64,000 nucleotides of DNA from Bacillota bacterium (GCA_023411395.1 JAEYOV010000047.1:1-64000), one strand, 5' to 3'. Shown: positions 8,956 to 17,875, counted from the stretch's first letter. The notes: generated by a model not told the origin, from the letters alone. Numbers and translations are program-made.

Positions 8956-10050
8956 TCATGGCATGTTCGACACTTCCACCCGGCTTACAAGCCCGGTGTC
9001 ACGCTGTACGAACACGGCAATGCCCGCCCGGCCATCGGAAAAGGTGTGGCGGCGAAGGGAGCCCGTCTCGCTGGTTTTGGCGGCAACTCTTTCAAAGGCG
9101 GCCAGCGCCGCTTCTTCCGCCATGCCGATGGAAACGCCGCCGGGTAAAAGAAGGGGAATATCACTGCGGTTTAAGTCACTGACCACGGTGGTGACAAGGC
9201 AGCTTTGCGCCAGCGCGGCCCTGTCGGAATTGTTGTACACCCAGGTGGTCCACTGATCAAGGCCCAATGACAGCGTAACCTGCCCGGAGCCGTAGGCCAT
9301 GACCACACTGTCCGCTCCCTCTTTAAGCACCCAGCCGTTTTTCACAAACTCCCCAACAGGGGCGGGAAGGGCGTACAGTGCATTGCCATAGGATACATGA
9401 AACGACAGCGGGTTATCGCCCAAGCTGTCGGGAGTGTGATAGGAAGAAGACCCGGAAGCGGAAACGCCGGTCAGAATTTCGGGGTCGGGCGCGGCAGTCA
9501 TCACCACGTTGCGCAAGGACGCGGCTTTGAGAACACCGGAGACCGCGGAAAACGTAAACACAGCTTCCTGCCCGTAATTCAATTGGTACGTGTACTGAAA
9601 AATTTCCCCATTCTCATACGTAGCGGAAGGCGCGCCGTAGGCATCCATCACTTCCTTGACGCCGGAAACGCCAAGCAGCACGCCGCCCGGAAGCAGAACC
9701 TGCGCCCCTGCGCCATCCAACTCCACGGCAGCCAGCACACAGTTCTTCACTGGGGCCACGTCCCAGGAAGTATTCACCATTTCGCCGGACAGCAAAACAC
9801 CGTTTATCTCCCAGGCGGAGGAAACGGTGTGTTCCGGCTTCAACAGTTCTTCTTCATTGCCGGTGTAGGTCCATCCGGCTTTCATCATTCGCTCATAGGC
9901 GCAAGGGAGGTTGAGAGGCTCTCCGCCTATCAGCACCTGAAAGCTGTACAAATCTTCACTGAGGGAGGCGGCTTCCGTAAAAGCGGGTGCCATACAAATA
10001 ACGGTCAACAAGGGCAGCCAGCAAATCAGCGAACGGATCGCCTTTATCAT
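8956..10050 (-). CDS. Secreted protein of unknown function with two tandem domains
   Basis: A 364-residue protein I do not recognise. Residues 1-27 are a signal peptide (MIKAIRSLICWLPLLTV... with an AEA-like end), so it should be exported. The mature part contains two related halves of about 120-130 residues: the first runs from FQVLIGGEPLNLP through LLPGGVLLGV, the second from FHVSYGNALYALP through LLPGGVSIGM; both have a GW-[TV] turn and a W in the middle. No catalytic motif or lipobox is visible. The ATG at 10050 is preferred because it starts the signal peptide; the frame stays open upstream into dinB but without signal or ribosome-binding site. Likely a surface or envelope protein. Confidence 0.7.
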   Translation of the reverse strand: MIKAIRSLICWLPLLTVICMAPAFTEAASLSEDLYSFQVLIGGEPLNLPCAYERMMKAGWTYTGNEEELLKPEHTVSSAWEINGVLLSGEMVNTSWDVAPVKNCVLAAVELDGAGAQVLLPGGVLLGVSGVKEVMDAYGAPSATYENGEIFQYTYQLNYGQEAVFTFSAVSGVLKAASLRNVVMTAAPDPEILTGVSASGSSSYHTPDSLGDNPLSFHVSYGNALYALPAPVGEFVKNGWVLKEGADSVVMAYGSGQVTLSLGLDQWTTWVYNNSDRAALAQSCLVTTVVSDLNRSDIPLLLPGGVSIGMAEEAALAAFERVAAKTSETGSLRRHTFSDGRAGIAVFVQRDTGLVSRVEVSNMP

Positions 10051-10113
10051 ACCAGGACATTTCCTTTCTTTCCGAATAGAATCGGAAAACGCCTCCTTAT
10101 TCGACGTTTGCAG

Positions 10114-10162
10114 AAAAAAACCTTCCGCGTTTTCGAAATTTGTTTTCGGAAAATGCGGAAGG
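10114..10162 (-). terminator. Terminator after dinB
   Basis: A 14-base-pair stem (CCTTCCGCATTTTC with GAAAACGCGGAAGG on the minus strand, one G-T wobble) followed by seven T residues. It separates dinB from the secreted-protein gene. Confidence 0.85.
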
Positions 10163-10184
10163 CTTATACCGGGAAGGTTTGCAT

Positions 10185-11393
10185 CTAATTTTGATGGTGC
10201 AGGATGTCGGAGGATAGCACCGTGCCGACAGTCACGGCCTCCCGGCCAAAGCGGCCGCGCACACTGTCGATGGCCGCCTCCAGCCTGGTCTGCCTTTCCT
10301 GACGGATGGCTTCCGCCGGGAACAGGCTGATTTGGGGTCCTCCCTCTTCCACAAGGCACAGGCTTCCGGCCGTTACCGTCAGCGTACGGATGGGGGAATC
10401 CAAATCCCAGGAGCGGCACAAAAGAGGCAGCGCGGCCTCGTACAGGTCCCTTGTGGCTGAAACGGCGCCGGGTAATTGAACCTGCCGGGAGATGGTTTTG
10501 AAGGCTGGATCCTTGATATGCAAGGCGATGGACCGGGCCATCAGGCCATGGCGGCGGAGCCTGACCCCCACGCTGTCGCACAGCATCAACAGGCCGGCTT
10601 TTATATCCTCCAGGCCGATGAGATTCCGGCAGAAGGTGATGCCGTTGCCAACGCTTTTCACCGGATCACCCTCCCCGGGCCGGAGCACGGGGCTTGCATC
10701 CAGGCCGTTGGCCTGCTGCCAGAGGGCTTCCCCCCCAACGCCCAGCAGCCGCTTTAAATGGTCCGCGGGCGCATTGGCCAGTTCGCCCACAGTGGTAATG
10801 AAGTTCTTGCGCAGCACTTGCGCCGCCGCCTTGCCCACATACATCATCGCCTCCACCGGCAGGGGATACAGGATTTGCTTGTAGTTGTCCCTGGTGATGA
10901 CGGTAGTGGCGTTGGGCTTTTTGTAATCCGACCCCATTTTCGCAAACAGCTTGTTGAAGGATACGCCCACGGAAATGGTGAGCTTCAGTTCCTCCCACAC
11001 CCGAAGGCGAAGCGTATCGGCAATCTTCTGCCCCGTTCCGAAAAGCTGGCGGCTGCCCGTGACATCCAGGTACGATTCGTCGATGGAGCAGGATTCCACC
11101 TGATCGGTATACTGGGCGTATATCTCATTGATCCTGCGGCAGTATTCCTCGTACTTGTCCCCATGGGGCGGAACCAGAACAAGGTTCGGGCATTTGCGCC
11201 TGGCCTGCCAGATGGTTTCCGCCGTGGTAACGCCGTATTTTTTCGCCAGCTCATTTTTGGCCAGTATGATGCCGTGGCGGCTGTCCGGATCGCCGCACAC
11301 CGCCATGGGCACCTTGCGCAGCTCCGGCCGCCCGATGCATTCCACCGAGGCGAAGTAGCTGTTGCAATCGCAGTGCAGGATGACCCTGTCCAT
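10185..11393 (-). CDS. dinB: DNA polymerase IV (Y family, translesion)
   Basis: A 402-residue UmuC/DinB-type error-prone polymerase. The palm shows HCDCNSYFASVE near the start (first catalytic Asp) and SIDESYLD (second Asp and Glu); IGVGISxNK-like SVGVSFNKLFAKMGSDYKKP and a helix-hairpin-helix region (LLGVGGEALWQQANG) follow, then the little-finger domain. GGAGGG lies 11 bases before ATG. A LexA box stands just upstream, consistent with SOS induction. Confidence 0.94.
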   Translation of the reverse strand: MDRVILHCDCNSYFASVECIGRPELRKVPMAVCGDPDSRHGIILAKNELAKKYGVTTAETIWQARRKCPNLVLVPPHGDKYEEYCRRINEIYAQYTDQVESCSIDESYLDVTGSRQLFGTGQKIADTLRLRVWEELKLTISVGVSFNKLFAKMGSDYKKPNATTVITRDNYKQILYPLPVEAMMYVGKAAAQVLRKNFITTVGELANAPADHLKRLLGVGGEALWQQANGLDASPVLRPGEGDPVKSVGNGITFCRNLIGLEDIKAGLLMLCDSVGVRLRRHGLMARSIALHIKDPAFKTISRQVQLPGAVSATRDLYEAALPLLCRSWDLDSPIRTLTVTAGSLCLVEEGGPQISLFPAEAIRQERQTRLEAAIDSVRGRFGREAVTVGTVLSSDILHHQN

Positions 11394-11412
11394 CCCCAGC
11401 CCTCCATCACAA

Positions 11413-11424
11413 GAACGTTTGTTC
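11413..11424. promoter_or_regulatory. LexA (DinR) box upstream of dinB
   Basis: GAACGTTTGTTC fits the Gram-positive LexA operator GAAC-N4-GTTC exactly and stands 20 bases upstream of the dinB start. It should repress dinB until DNA damage. Confidence 0.85.
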
Positions 11425-11495
11425 TTATTGTAGCATGAAGCAAAAGAGATGGCAAGAGGGAAAACAATGGCAAAAAAAGAATTTCAAGAAAGTAC

Positions 11496-11526
11496 TTGAC
11501 ATTTACGTTACGGAAAGGTTTATCCT
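11496..11526 (+). promoter_or_regulatory. MerR-type promoter with 19-base spacer
   Basis: TTGACA (11496-11501) and TATCCT (11521-11526) are separated by 19 bases, the lengthened spacer typical of promoters activated by MerR proteins through DNA twisting. The spacer holds an imperfect palindrome around TTTACGTTACGGAAAGG. It drives the adjacent merR-family gene, so autoregulation is expected. Confidence 0.8.
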
Positions 11527-11549
11527 AATGGCGCGGGGAGGAATGCACG

Positions 11550-12311
11550 ATGGAATACACCGTTTTGAAGCTGGGGAAATTGGCCGGGATCAGCACCAGG
11601 ACACTCAGGTACTACGACGAGATCGGGCTCTTGACGCCCATGAAAACCACCGCGTCGGGCTACCGGGTGTACGGGGAAAAGGAAGTGGACGCGCTTCAGC
11701 AGATTCTGTATTACCGCGAACTGGATTTAAGCCTCGCGGATATCAAGGCCATCCTCACCGGGCCGTCCTTTAACCGGTTGGCGGCGCTTTCAAGCCATCT
11801 TGCGGAACTCAACAAGCGGCGGGACCGGCTTACCCGCCTGATTGACAGCGTGGAGAAGACCATCCTCCACGAGAAAGGAAAAGTTATCATGAGCGACAAG
11901 GAAAAATTCGAGGCCTTCAAAAAAGACCTGATCCGGGAGAACGAAGAAAAGTACGGCGCGGAGGCCAGGCAAAAATACGGCGGCAAGCGGGTGGAGGAAA
12001 GCAACGCCCGGATGATGAACCTGACCCAGGAGCAATACGACAAGATGCAGGCGCTGGCCGCGCAAATCATATCCGGTCTGGAACAGGCCGTACAGCAAAA
12101 GGTCGACCCCGCCAAAGAGGTGGGCAGACGCCTGGCGCAGATGCACAAGGACTGGCTATCCTTCACCTGGAACGAGTACTCCAGGGAGGCCCACTTGGGG
12201 CTGGCGCAGATGTATGTGGACGATGAGCGGTTCACCGTCCATTACGACAGCCGGGTGAAAGGCTGCGCCGCGTTTTTGAGGGATGCGGTAGCCGCTTTTA
12301 TCAAGGAATAA
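11550..12311 (+). CDS. MerR-family regulator with TipAS-like ligand domain
   Basis: A 253-residue transcription activator. Residues 2-75 are the MerR winged helix (LGKLAGISTRTLRYYDEIGLL), followed by a coiled-coil dimerisation helix (about 75-110). The C-terminal half (about 120-250) has the helical TipAS-like antibiotic-recognition pattern, including RRLAQMHKDWLSFTW and the ending HYDSRVKGCAAFLRDAV. A Met at the domain junction (MSDKEKFEAF) follows a GGAAAAG and could allow separate translation of the ligand domain, as known for TipA. Ribosome-binding site GGGAGGA at 8 bases. No target gene besides itself is adjacent. Confidence 0.9.
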   Translation: MEYTVLKLGKLAGISTRTLRYYDEIGLLTPMKTTASGYRVYGEKEVDALQQILYYRELDLSLADIKAILTGPSFNRLAALSSHLAELNKRRDRLTRLIDSVEKTILHEKGKVIMSDKEKFEAFKKDLIRENEEKYGAEARQKYGGKRVEESNARMMNLTQEQYDKMQALAAQIISGLEQAVQQKVDPAKEVGRRLAQMHKDWLSFTWNEYSREAHLGLAQMYVDDERFTVHYDSRVKGCAAFLRDAVAAFIKE

Positions 12312-12324
12312 CGGCAGTCAAAAA

Positions 12325-12367
12325 CAGGGCTTCCCGGCGGTGCAACAGCCGGGAGGCCCTGTTTTTT
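12325..12367. terminator. Bidirectional terminator between convergent genes
   Basis: CAGGGCTTCCCGGC and GCCGGGAGGCCCTG form a 14-base-pair stem with one mismatch, with A residues before it and six T residues after it, so it can stop transcripts from both the merR gene and the gene at 12372-13418. Confidence 0.85.
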
Positions 12368-12371
12368 ATGG

Positions 12372-13418
12372 TCAGAAATTCACAAGCGACAGAATGGCCT
12401 CGGCTTCCGCACCGGAAACGGCTTCAAAGGAAAACCTTCTGGCCCAGGGTTCCTCCTTGCAAAGGGCGATGCCGTTCACCGGGACAATGCTTTCTCCGCT
12501 GCACCGGCCGCAGTGAATGCAGCCGAATTGCTCCATGCTTTTGAAGACAACGGGAGCCAATTGGCCCTTTGCCTGTGCCAAGGCGGCAAGCTGCTCAAAG
12601 GGCGCCGCCATCTCAAAAAACAGGACGTCTGTGTGAATGGTGAAAATGCATACCGGTTTCCCTTTTCGCCCAAGGTGTACAATCCAATGGGGCGTGCAGT
12701 AGGACCAGAACTTGCAGCTTGCTTTTAACCCCTGTCTGCCTATCAGATCGGAAACAAGCTTTTTCCACAAATCTGCCCGCGGTCCCAGCGAACGCAGGAT
12801 GTATGGCATTAACGGTCCGATATCCTCCTTGCGCTTTCCCCTGCCCAGAAGGATGGTTTCATAATCCGCCCTGAAAAACAGGTCGGCCTGCATGGCGTAA
12901 TCCTTTTTGCTGTCCATGGCCGGGATGCGCTTTGCCAGGTACGTAAGCGCCGGGAAAAAGGAGGAGCAGCCTTCATTGTACATGCACACCGTGCCGCAGG
13001 ACTGATACGTTTTCACGTGACGGCCATTTTTCAGGCATTCAAAGTAGAAGCCATAGTTTTGAAGCGCTTCCAGATGAAAGGCCGCCGGTTTTTTGAAATG
13101 CTTGCGGATCAGCGCCTTGTCCAACCGCAGGAATGATACTTCACCCTCCCGCGCAGGTTCCCCATATGCGCCCGCAACATATAAAAGCAAAACGGTGTGG
13201 GTGAGGCGGTGGTAGCTTTCCAGAGCATCCGTCACGCGGTAAGCGGCAGTATCCCCATAGATATCCAGCAAAAGCTGCTGCAAATACCGCAGCCCTTCCA
13301 ATATCTCTTCCGCGTCGCCACCATTGATCTTGTCCGCAGTCAATTCTCTGGGAAAATCGCATACGTTGCGCAGCAGAAATGCGGCGCGCATTTCAAAAGC
13401 AGATGCATGCAAAAGCAC
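12372..13418 (-). CDS. Cysteine-containing protein of unknown function
   Basis: A 348-residue protein I cannot assign to a family. It is predicted cytosolic: no signal peptide and no clear membrane span. The N-terminal part is helical and leucine-rich; the centre carries CGTVCMYNEGC; the C-terminal part contains FGCIHCGRCSG, a CxxCxxC cluster that could bind zinc or an iron-sulfur cluster, plus another Cys in IALCKEEPW. The start is GTG, chosen because AGGGGGGAAC precedes it by a good distance; an internal ATG nine residues on is possible. The strand, the terminator and the divergent neighbour show an independent gene. Confidence 0.6.
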   Translation of the reverse strand: MLLHASAFEMRAAFLLRNVCDFPRELTADKINGGDAEEILEGLRYLQQLLLDIYGDTAAYRVTDALESYHRLTHTVLLLYVAGAYGEPAREGEVSFLRLDKALIRKHFKKPAAFHLEALQNYGFYFECLKNGRHVKTYQSCGTVCMYNEGCSSFFPALTYLAKRIPAMDSKKDYAMQADLFFRADYETILLGRGKRKEDIGPLMPYILRSLGPRADLWKKLVSDLIGRQGLKASCKFWSYCTPHWIVHLGRKGKPVCIFTIHTDVLFFEMAAPFEQLAALAQAKGQLAPVVFKSMEQFGCIHCGRCSGESIVPVNGIALCKEEPWARRFSFEAVSGAEAEAILSLVNF

Positions 13419-13565
13419 TGTTGTTCCCCCCCTGCGTCCCTGTAATCCCCACTTGATCCTACGGGTCTTATCCGCTGCCTATTATACCAAACCGTTGGCA
13501 ATCGGTATAGGCATACCTTCCGGCATCCCGGACAAAATAGCAGTAACAGAGGGGAGGCCCGGCGC

Positions 13566-14303
13566 ATGGTAACGTATTTGATCATCATCGGACGGCTGGT
13601 CACCATCATGGGTCTGCTGCTGCTGGCGACACTGTTCATCATGGGCAAAAGGCCTATAGGTGAAATGCCGGTATTTGATTTTCTTGTGTTGGTGGTCATG
13701 GGTTCCATCGTCGGCGCAGACATCGCCGATCCCAATATTGAGCATTTGCCCACGGCTTTTTCCGTTGTCGTCCTGGCGGGCATCCAGCGGCTAATCAGCC
13801 TTTTGAACCTTAAGTACCGCAAATTCAGGAAAATAATCACCTTCGAGCCTACCGTCGTTGTGCACAACGGCAAGCTGATTTACAAAAATATCAAACGCAT
13901 CCATTACAGTGCCGATGAAGTATTGATGATGCTCAGGGAAAATCAGCATTTTGACATCAGCCAGATCGAATACGGCATCATCGAGGCCAATGGAAAATTA
14001 TCCACCATCCTCAAACCGGAATATGAACAGGCGACCCGTCAGGAATTGAGCATCCCCCACCCCAGATCCAGTGCAACGGTAACGGTCATCCTTGACGGCA
14101 ATCTGCAAAAGGACAACGTGGAGCGCCTGCATTTAAGTGAAACAGATATCTTTCAAAAGCTGAAATCCATGGGGCACAATGATTGCAGTACCATCTTTTA
14201 TGCAACAATGGATGCGGGCGGAACCATCAACGCATCCACCTATCAGGAAAGTGCGGAGGATTTTTTTGCCCACAGCGGCAAAGATGCTGGCCCCAAAGGT
14301 TAA
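13566..14303 (+). CDS. DUF421 membrane protein (YetF/YcaP family)
   Basis: A 245-residue protein with three N-terminal membrane helices (about residues 3-25, 35-55 and 60-80) and a cytoplasmic C-terminal DUF421 region. Characteristic stretches are FIMGKRPIGEMPVFDFLVLVVMGSI near the start, PTVVVHNGKLIYKN, the EVLMMLRE helix and FDISQIEYGIIEANGKLSTILKPE. The biochemical role of the family is not settled; in Bacillus some members are linked to sporulation and envelope stress. GGGGAGG lies 8 bases before the ATG. It stands alone, convergent with the HAD gene. Confidence 0.9.
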   Translation: MVTYLIIIGRLVTIMGLLLLATLFIMGKRPIGEMPVFDFLVLVVMGSIVGADIADPNIEHLPTAFSVVVLAGIQRLISLLNLKYRKFRKIITFEPTVVVHNGKLIYKNIKRIHYSADEVLMMLRENQHFDISQIEYGIIEANGKLSTILKPEYEQATRQELSIPHPRSSATVTVILDGNLQKDNVERLHLSETDIFQKLKSMGHNDCSTIFYATMDAGGTINASTYQESAEDFFAHSGKDAGPKG

Positions 14304-14325
14304 ATACCTGGAAATAGGTTCGCCC

Positions 14326-15009
14326 TCATCCCCGGCAGAACTGAAGGCAGATATCCGTGAGTTCCTCCACCGTGGCGGCCTTTTTGTCCGCATTCCGCCA
14401 TTCCTCCGGGGAGCCGAAGCCGTAGCAGGCGGCCACGGTAAAAAGCCCGTTTTCCCTGCCCGCCTGAATGTCAGAGAGCCTGTCGCCGGCCAGCATGGCC
14501 CGGCAGGGGCCCTGTTCCCGCAAAAGCTCCCGCACCAGCTGCCCCTTGGTATATCCGGGATCGCGCCCCGCCGCAGCAGTGAAGTATCCCGCGATTCCCC
14601 ACAAGGCCAGGGACTTATCAACATATTCCTGCCCGGCGTTGCTGGCGATGAAAAGATCGGCGCACGCGCTCAGCGTGTTCAGCATTTCCTTCACCCCGGG
14701 ATAGATGCGCTGGCAGGATGTTAAAAGCGCCATTTGATATTTGCCCCGTATTTTGCAAAACTCCGCCTGCAGTTCTTTGGGCACCCCCAGCAACCCGGCC
14801 GCCTCCTCGTGGGAGGGGCCGTTGGTTGCCTCAAGGATTGCCTGGGATGGCGCCGGCAGATTCATCTCCCGGTACGTTTCGCGAAGCTCGGTCACGCAAA
14901 GGCGGCTGCTGTCGACCAGCGTACCGTCCAAATCAAATATGATCACGGGCAGCCCGCACGGAAGCCCGGCTCCGGGGGCTGCCATGAAAAAGGGTGTACA
15001 GCCTTGCAC
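14326..15009 (-). CDS. HAD-superfamily phosphatase (phosphoglycolate phosphatase-like)
   Basis: A 227-residue haloacid-dehalogenase hydrolase, probably removing phosphate from a small metabolite. Motif I is FDLDGTLVDSS with nucleophile D26 and D28; motif II Ser/Thr lies in FIASNAG; motif III Lys in PGYTKGQLV; motif IV Asp in LAGDRLSDIQAGREN. The cap is the helical C1 type between motifs I and II. The GTG start at 15009 follows TAGGAG. It begins 9 bases after serS ends and is therefore probably cotranscribed and controlled by the serS T-box. Confidence 0.85.
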   Translation of the reverse strand: MQGCTPFFMAAPGAGLPCGLPVIIFDLDGTLVDSSRLCVTELRETYREMNLPAPSQAILEATNGPSHEEAAGLLGVPKELQAEFCKIRGKYQMALLTSCQRIYPGVKEMLNTLSACADLFIASNAGQEYVDKSLALWGIAGYFTAAAGRDPGYTKGQLVRELLREQGPCRAMLAGDRLSDIQAGRENGLFTVAACYGFGSPEEWRNADKKAATVEELTDICLQFCRG

Positions 15010-15018
15010 GTTATGCTC

Positions 15019-16287
15019 CTATCTTTTTAAGATCCTGTCCGTACCCATATAGGGGATCAGAACCTTTGGTACAGTCACCGTGCCGTCCTCGTTTTGATAG
15101 TTTTCCAAAATGGCGGCCACGGTGCGGCCCACGGCCACGCCGCTGCCGTTCAGGGTATGGGCGAACTGCGGCTTATCCTTGACCGATTCCTTATAGCGGA
15201 TACCTGCCCGCCGGGCCTGGAACTCCTCGCAATTGGAACAGCTGGAGATCTCCACATACCGGTTGTAGCTGGGCATCCACACCTCGATGTCATAGGTTTT
15301 CGCGGCGGAAAAGCCCATATCCCCGGTGCAGAGGCATACCACCCGGTAGGGCAGGCCCAGAAGCTCCAGTACCTTTTCCGCTTCATGGGTCATGCTTTCC
15401 AGCTCGTCATAGCTCTGCTCGGGCTTTGTGACTTTCACCAATTCCACTTTGTTAAATTGATGCTGGCGTATAAGCCCCCTGGTGTCCCGCCCGGCGCTGC
15501 CGGCCTCAGCCCGAAAGCACGTGGAATAGGCGCAATGGCGGATGGGAAGCCGGCTTCCCTCCAGGATCATTTCCCGATACATGTTGGTGACGGGCACCTC
15601 GGCGGTGGGAATCAGGAAGGTGTCCTGATCCACCTTGTAGGCGTCCTCCTCGAATTTGGGCAGTTGCCCCGTGCCCGTCATGCTGGCGCGGCTGACCATA
15701 TAGGGGGGGTAGACCTCTTCATACCCCGCTTCCACATGGGTGTTCAGGAAAAAGTTGATAACGGCCCGCTCCAGCCGCGCGCCAAGGCCGCGGTAAAAGG
15801 TGAACCTGGCGCCTGACACCTTGGCGGCGGTATCAAAATCCAACAGACCAAGGTCGGCGCCAATGTCCCAGTGGGGCTTGGGCTCCCAGGGGAAAACCCT
15901 GGGCGTGCCCCAGCGGCGCTGCTCCACGTTTTCCTTTTCATCCTTGCCCAATGGCACGCTTTCATGGGGGATGTTGGGCACGGTGAGCAGGAACTGCTCC
16001 ATTTCCTCATCCAGCACCTTCACCTGCTCATCCAGCGCGGCAATCTCTTCGCCCACCTTTTTCATTTCGTCCATAATGGGCTGGGTGTCGCCGCCGCTGC
16101 GCTTGAGGCCGGCGATTTCCTTGCTGGCTTCGTTGCGGCGGTTTTTGAGGTTTTCCGATTGGGCCATCAAAACCCGGCGCTTTTCATCCGCCTGCAAAAA
16201 GCCGTCCAGGGGAATGTTCTTGCCCCGTTTCGCAAGAGCATCGGTCAGTATTTGAGGGTCTTGCCTGATTTTTCTAAGATCCAGCAT
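15019..16287 (-). CDS. serS: Seryl-tRNA synthetase
   Basis: A 422-residue class II synthetase charging tRNA-Ser. The N-terminal coiled-coil arm (about residues 30-105) binds the long variable arm of tRNA-Ser. Class II motifs are present: GARFTFYRGLGARLERAV (motif 1), FRAEAGSAGRDTRGLIRQHQFNKVEL (motif 2) and LNGSGVAVGRTVAAILENYQ (motif 3, with the ATP-binding Arg). The ATG at 16287 follows GGGAGGAAGACGC; the open frame continues into the T-box leader but is not coding. Expression should respond to uncharged tRNA-Ser. Confidence 0.96.
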   Translation of the reverse strand: MLDLRKIRQDPQILTDALAKRGKNIPLDGFLQADEKRRVLMAQSENLKNRRNEASKEIAGLKRSGGDTQPIMDEMKKVGEEIAALDEQVKVLDEEMEQFLLTVPNIPHESVPLGKDEKENVEQRRWGTPRVFPWEPKPHWDIGADLGLLDFDTAAKVSGARFTFYRGLGARLERAVINFFLNTHVEAGYEEVYPPYMVSRASMTGTGQLPKFEEDAYKVDQDTFLIPTAEVPVTNMYREMILEGSRLPIRHCAYSTCFRAEAGSAGRDTRGLIRQHQFNKVELVKVTKPEQSYDELESMTHEAEKVLELLGLPYRVVCLCTGDMGFSAAKTYDIEVWMPSYNRYVEISSCSNCEEFQARRAGIRYKESVKDKPQFAHTLNGSGVAVGRTVAAILENYQNEDGTVTVPKVLIPYMGTDRILKR

Positions 16288-16352
16288 GCGTCTTCCTCCC
16301 TGCGGCCAGGCCGCGTCATTTTGACCGGATGTACGGGGGTATTCCGGCCTAA

Positions 16353-16587
16353 CAAAAAAAGCCGTCCCGATCAGTGTTGCCACTGAAAGGGACGGACGAA
16401 TCCGCGTTGCCACCCCGATTGGATGCTGCATATCAGCATCCCGCTCGCCGCGCTGTATGGGGCGCACCCCGCGGCCGTTCGCCGCCGGCTCCCGGATGGA
16501 CAGCCTGCTTCTGTGCCGCCTTGCACCGGCCGGCGGCTCTCTAAAACCAGAAAAGCGGGCATGATCCGTTCATGGCCGTTTTGGGTT
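16353..16587 (-). promoter_or_regulatory. T-box leader of serS
   Basis: On the minus strand the leader contains AGAGAGCCG and GGTGCAAG of the T-box stem regions, and the T-box sequence GGTGGCAACGCGG (core at 16412-16403) that pairs with the tRNA acceptor end. It ends with a strong terminator, CCGTCCC...GGGACGG with an inner CAGTG/CACTG stem, followed by seven T residues (about 16397-16350). The specifier codon was not placed with confidence, but the downstream gene points to serine. Confidence 0.9.
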
Positions 16588-16593
16588 GGCCTT

Positions 16594-16622
16594 ATTATAG
16601 GCAATCATCGGGGTTTTTGCAA
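16594..16622 (-). promoter_or_regulatory. Promoter of the serS T-box transcript
   Basis: TTGCAA (16622-16617), 17-base spacer, TATAAT (16599-16594) on the minus strand, about 10 bases before the leader. Confidence 0.8.
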
Positions 16623-16631
16623 GAAAAATTT

Positions 16632-17510
16632 TCAGTCTGTGATCGTAATGCCATAAACGGCCTCGGCCATTTGCTCCATGGCGTCAAGCACCCTGGGCGC
16701 GGGACGGCTGATTATGTCGGGATCGATGGCATATACGCGCCCGGCCTTCACGGCAGGCAGATCCTTGTAGCCTTCCTGCACATAAAACTCCGCCGCGCGG
16801 GTCTCATCCGCCCCCAGCAGAATCACCTGGGGGTTATTGGCCACAAGCTGCTCCAGGCTGTACATGGGCCAGGGCACCGGAGAATCGGAGGTAACGGGCA
16901 AGGCGCCGATTTTCTCCATTACTTCGTAAATAAAGCTGCCGGGCCCCACGGTGTAATCGCCCCAGTCGCCAAAGCTGACGGCGTAGTATACGGTGGACGG
17001 CGTCTTGCCGGCCACGGCATCCAAGATGGCCTTTTCCTTCTGCGCCATGCCGTTTAGCAAAGGGTTGGGATCCACTCCCGCCGCCGACGCGATCAGGCGG
17101 ATGCTGTCGGGGATTCCCGCATAGGTATCAGCCTCCGCCGCCAGCACAATAAGACCCAGGCTTTCAAGCTGGGCAATGGCGTCCGCCTGCAGCTTGTTGC
17201 CAGCCAGGATCAGGTCCGGCTTCAGGGAGATGATCAGCTCCGCGTTGGGGCCGGCGTAATCACCGCACTTAAACTCGATGGCGGCGGCCTCCGCCGGGTA
17301 ATTGGAGTAGGCGTCCACTCCCACCACCCTGCCGCCAAGGCCCAGGGCGAAAAGGATCTCCGTATTGCTGGGGGTAAGGGATACGATGCGCTGGGCCGAT
17401 GCGACATTTACCTCCCGGCCTGTAAGGTCGGTGACGGTAGCGGCGGACGCGCCAAGGCAAAGGGAGAGGACGAGGGCGAGGATGGCCAGGAACCGCAATG
17501 CCTTTTTCAT
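16632..17510 (-). CDS. btuF: Cobalamin (vitamin B12) ABC-transporter substrate-binding protein
   Basis: A 292-residue extracellular binding protein of the TroA/BtuF helical-backbone type. Residues 1-23 are a signal peptide ending ASA; there is no lipobox Cys at the junction. The mature chain starts TVTDLTGREV, then RIVSLTPSNTEILFALGLG and LVANNPQVILL, standard for the iron-siderophore/B12 family. The substrate assignment rests mainly on the cobalamin riboswitch directly upstream. AGAAGGAGG gives the start at 17510. No permease or ATPase gene adjoins it, so it must work with a transporter encoded elsewhere. Confidence 0.85.
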   Translation of the reverse strand: MKKALRFLAILALVLSLCLGASAATVTDLTGREVNVASAQRIVSLTPSNTEILFALGLGGRVVGVDAYSNYPAEAAAIEFKCGDYAGPNAELIISLKPDLILAGNKLQADAIAQLESLGLIVLAAEADTYAGIPDSIRLIASAAGVDPNPLLNGMAQKEKAILDAVAGKTPSTVYYAVSFGDWGDYTVGPGSFIYEVMEKIGALPVTSDSPVPWPMYSLEQLVANNPQVILLGADETRAAEFYVQEGYKDLPAVKAGRVYAIDPDIISRPAPRVLDAMEQMAEAVYGITITD

Positions 17511-17697
17511 GGGAAACCTCCTTCTCTTTCGTTCTTCCAGCAGATTCATCCGTTGGAAGCGGCAGGTTTCCGCCGGCAAAAAAGGCCGCCCCGGCAGGCA
17601 TGCCAAAAAGGCATACCCCAGCCGAAACAGCCCCCTATGTCCGGCCACAGGCCGGACAGCCACCCATTCCCCCTCCGGGAACGGCGGCGTTTACACA

Positions 17698-17875
17698 GAT
17701 ACGGGCAGGTCTCCTGGCTTGGCTTCAGCCGGACGCGGCGCCTTCCCGGATTGCTCCAGTGGCATATTGCCGCATCCGTCCACCTCACAGTAGCGGGGGC
17801 TGCAGCGGACTGAATACGAATCGTATTGCACCGCTTTCCCTTTTCACTCCTTGCGGAGCACCCGTACGGCGGAAG
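17698..17875 (-). ncRNA. Cobalamin riboswitch
   Basis: The minus strand carries the class I cobalamin aptamer signature: GCCACTG (17763-17757), GGGAAGG, GAAGCCAAGCCAGGAGACCTGCC, and upstream the GGTGC...GGAAAGCGGTGCAA and CAGCCCCCGCTACTGTGA blocks. Between it and btuF lie hairpins (GGTATGCC/GGCATGCC and a GCCGGGGCGGC stem followed by TTTTTT near 17580), likely the expression platform that terminates transcription when cobalamin is bound. Confidence 0.93.

Noticed and set aside
10051..10581. N-terminal extension of the secreted-protein frame
   Set aside because: It lies inside dinB, crosses the dinB terminator and hides a clear signal peptide beginning at 10050.
16288..16467. 60-codon extension of serS
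   Set aside because: It is the T-box leader read as protein; SerRS normally begins MLDLRxIR.
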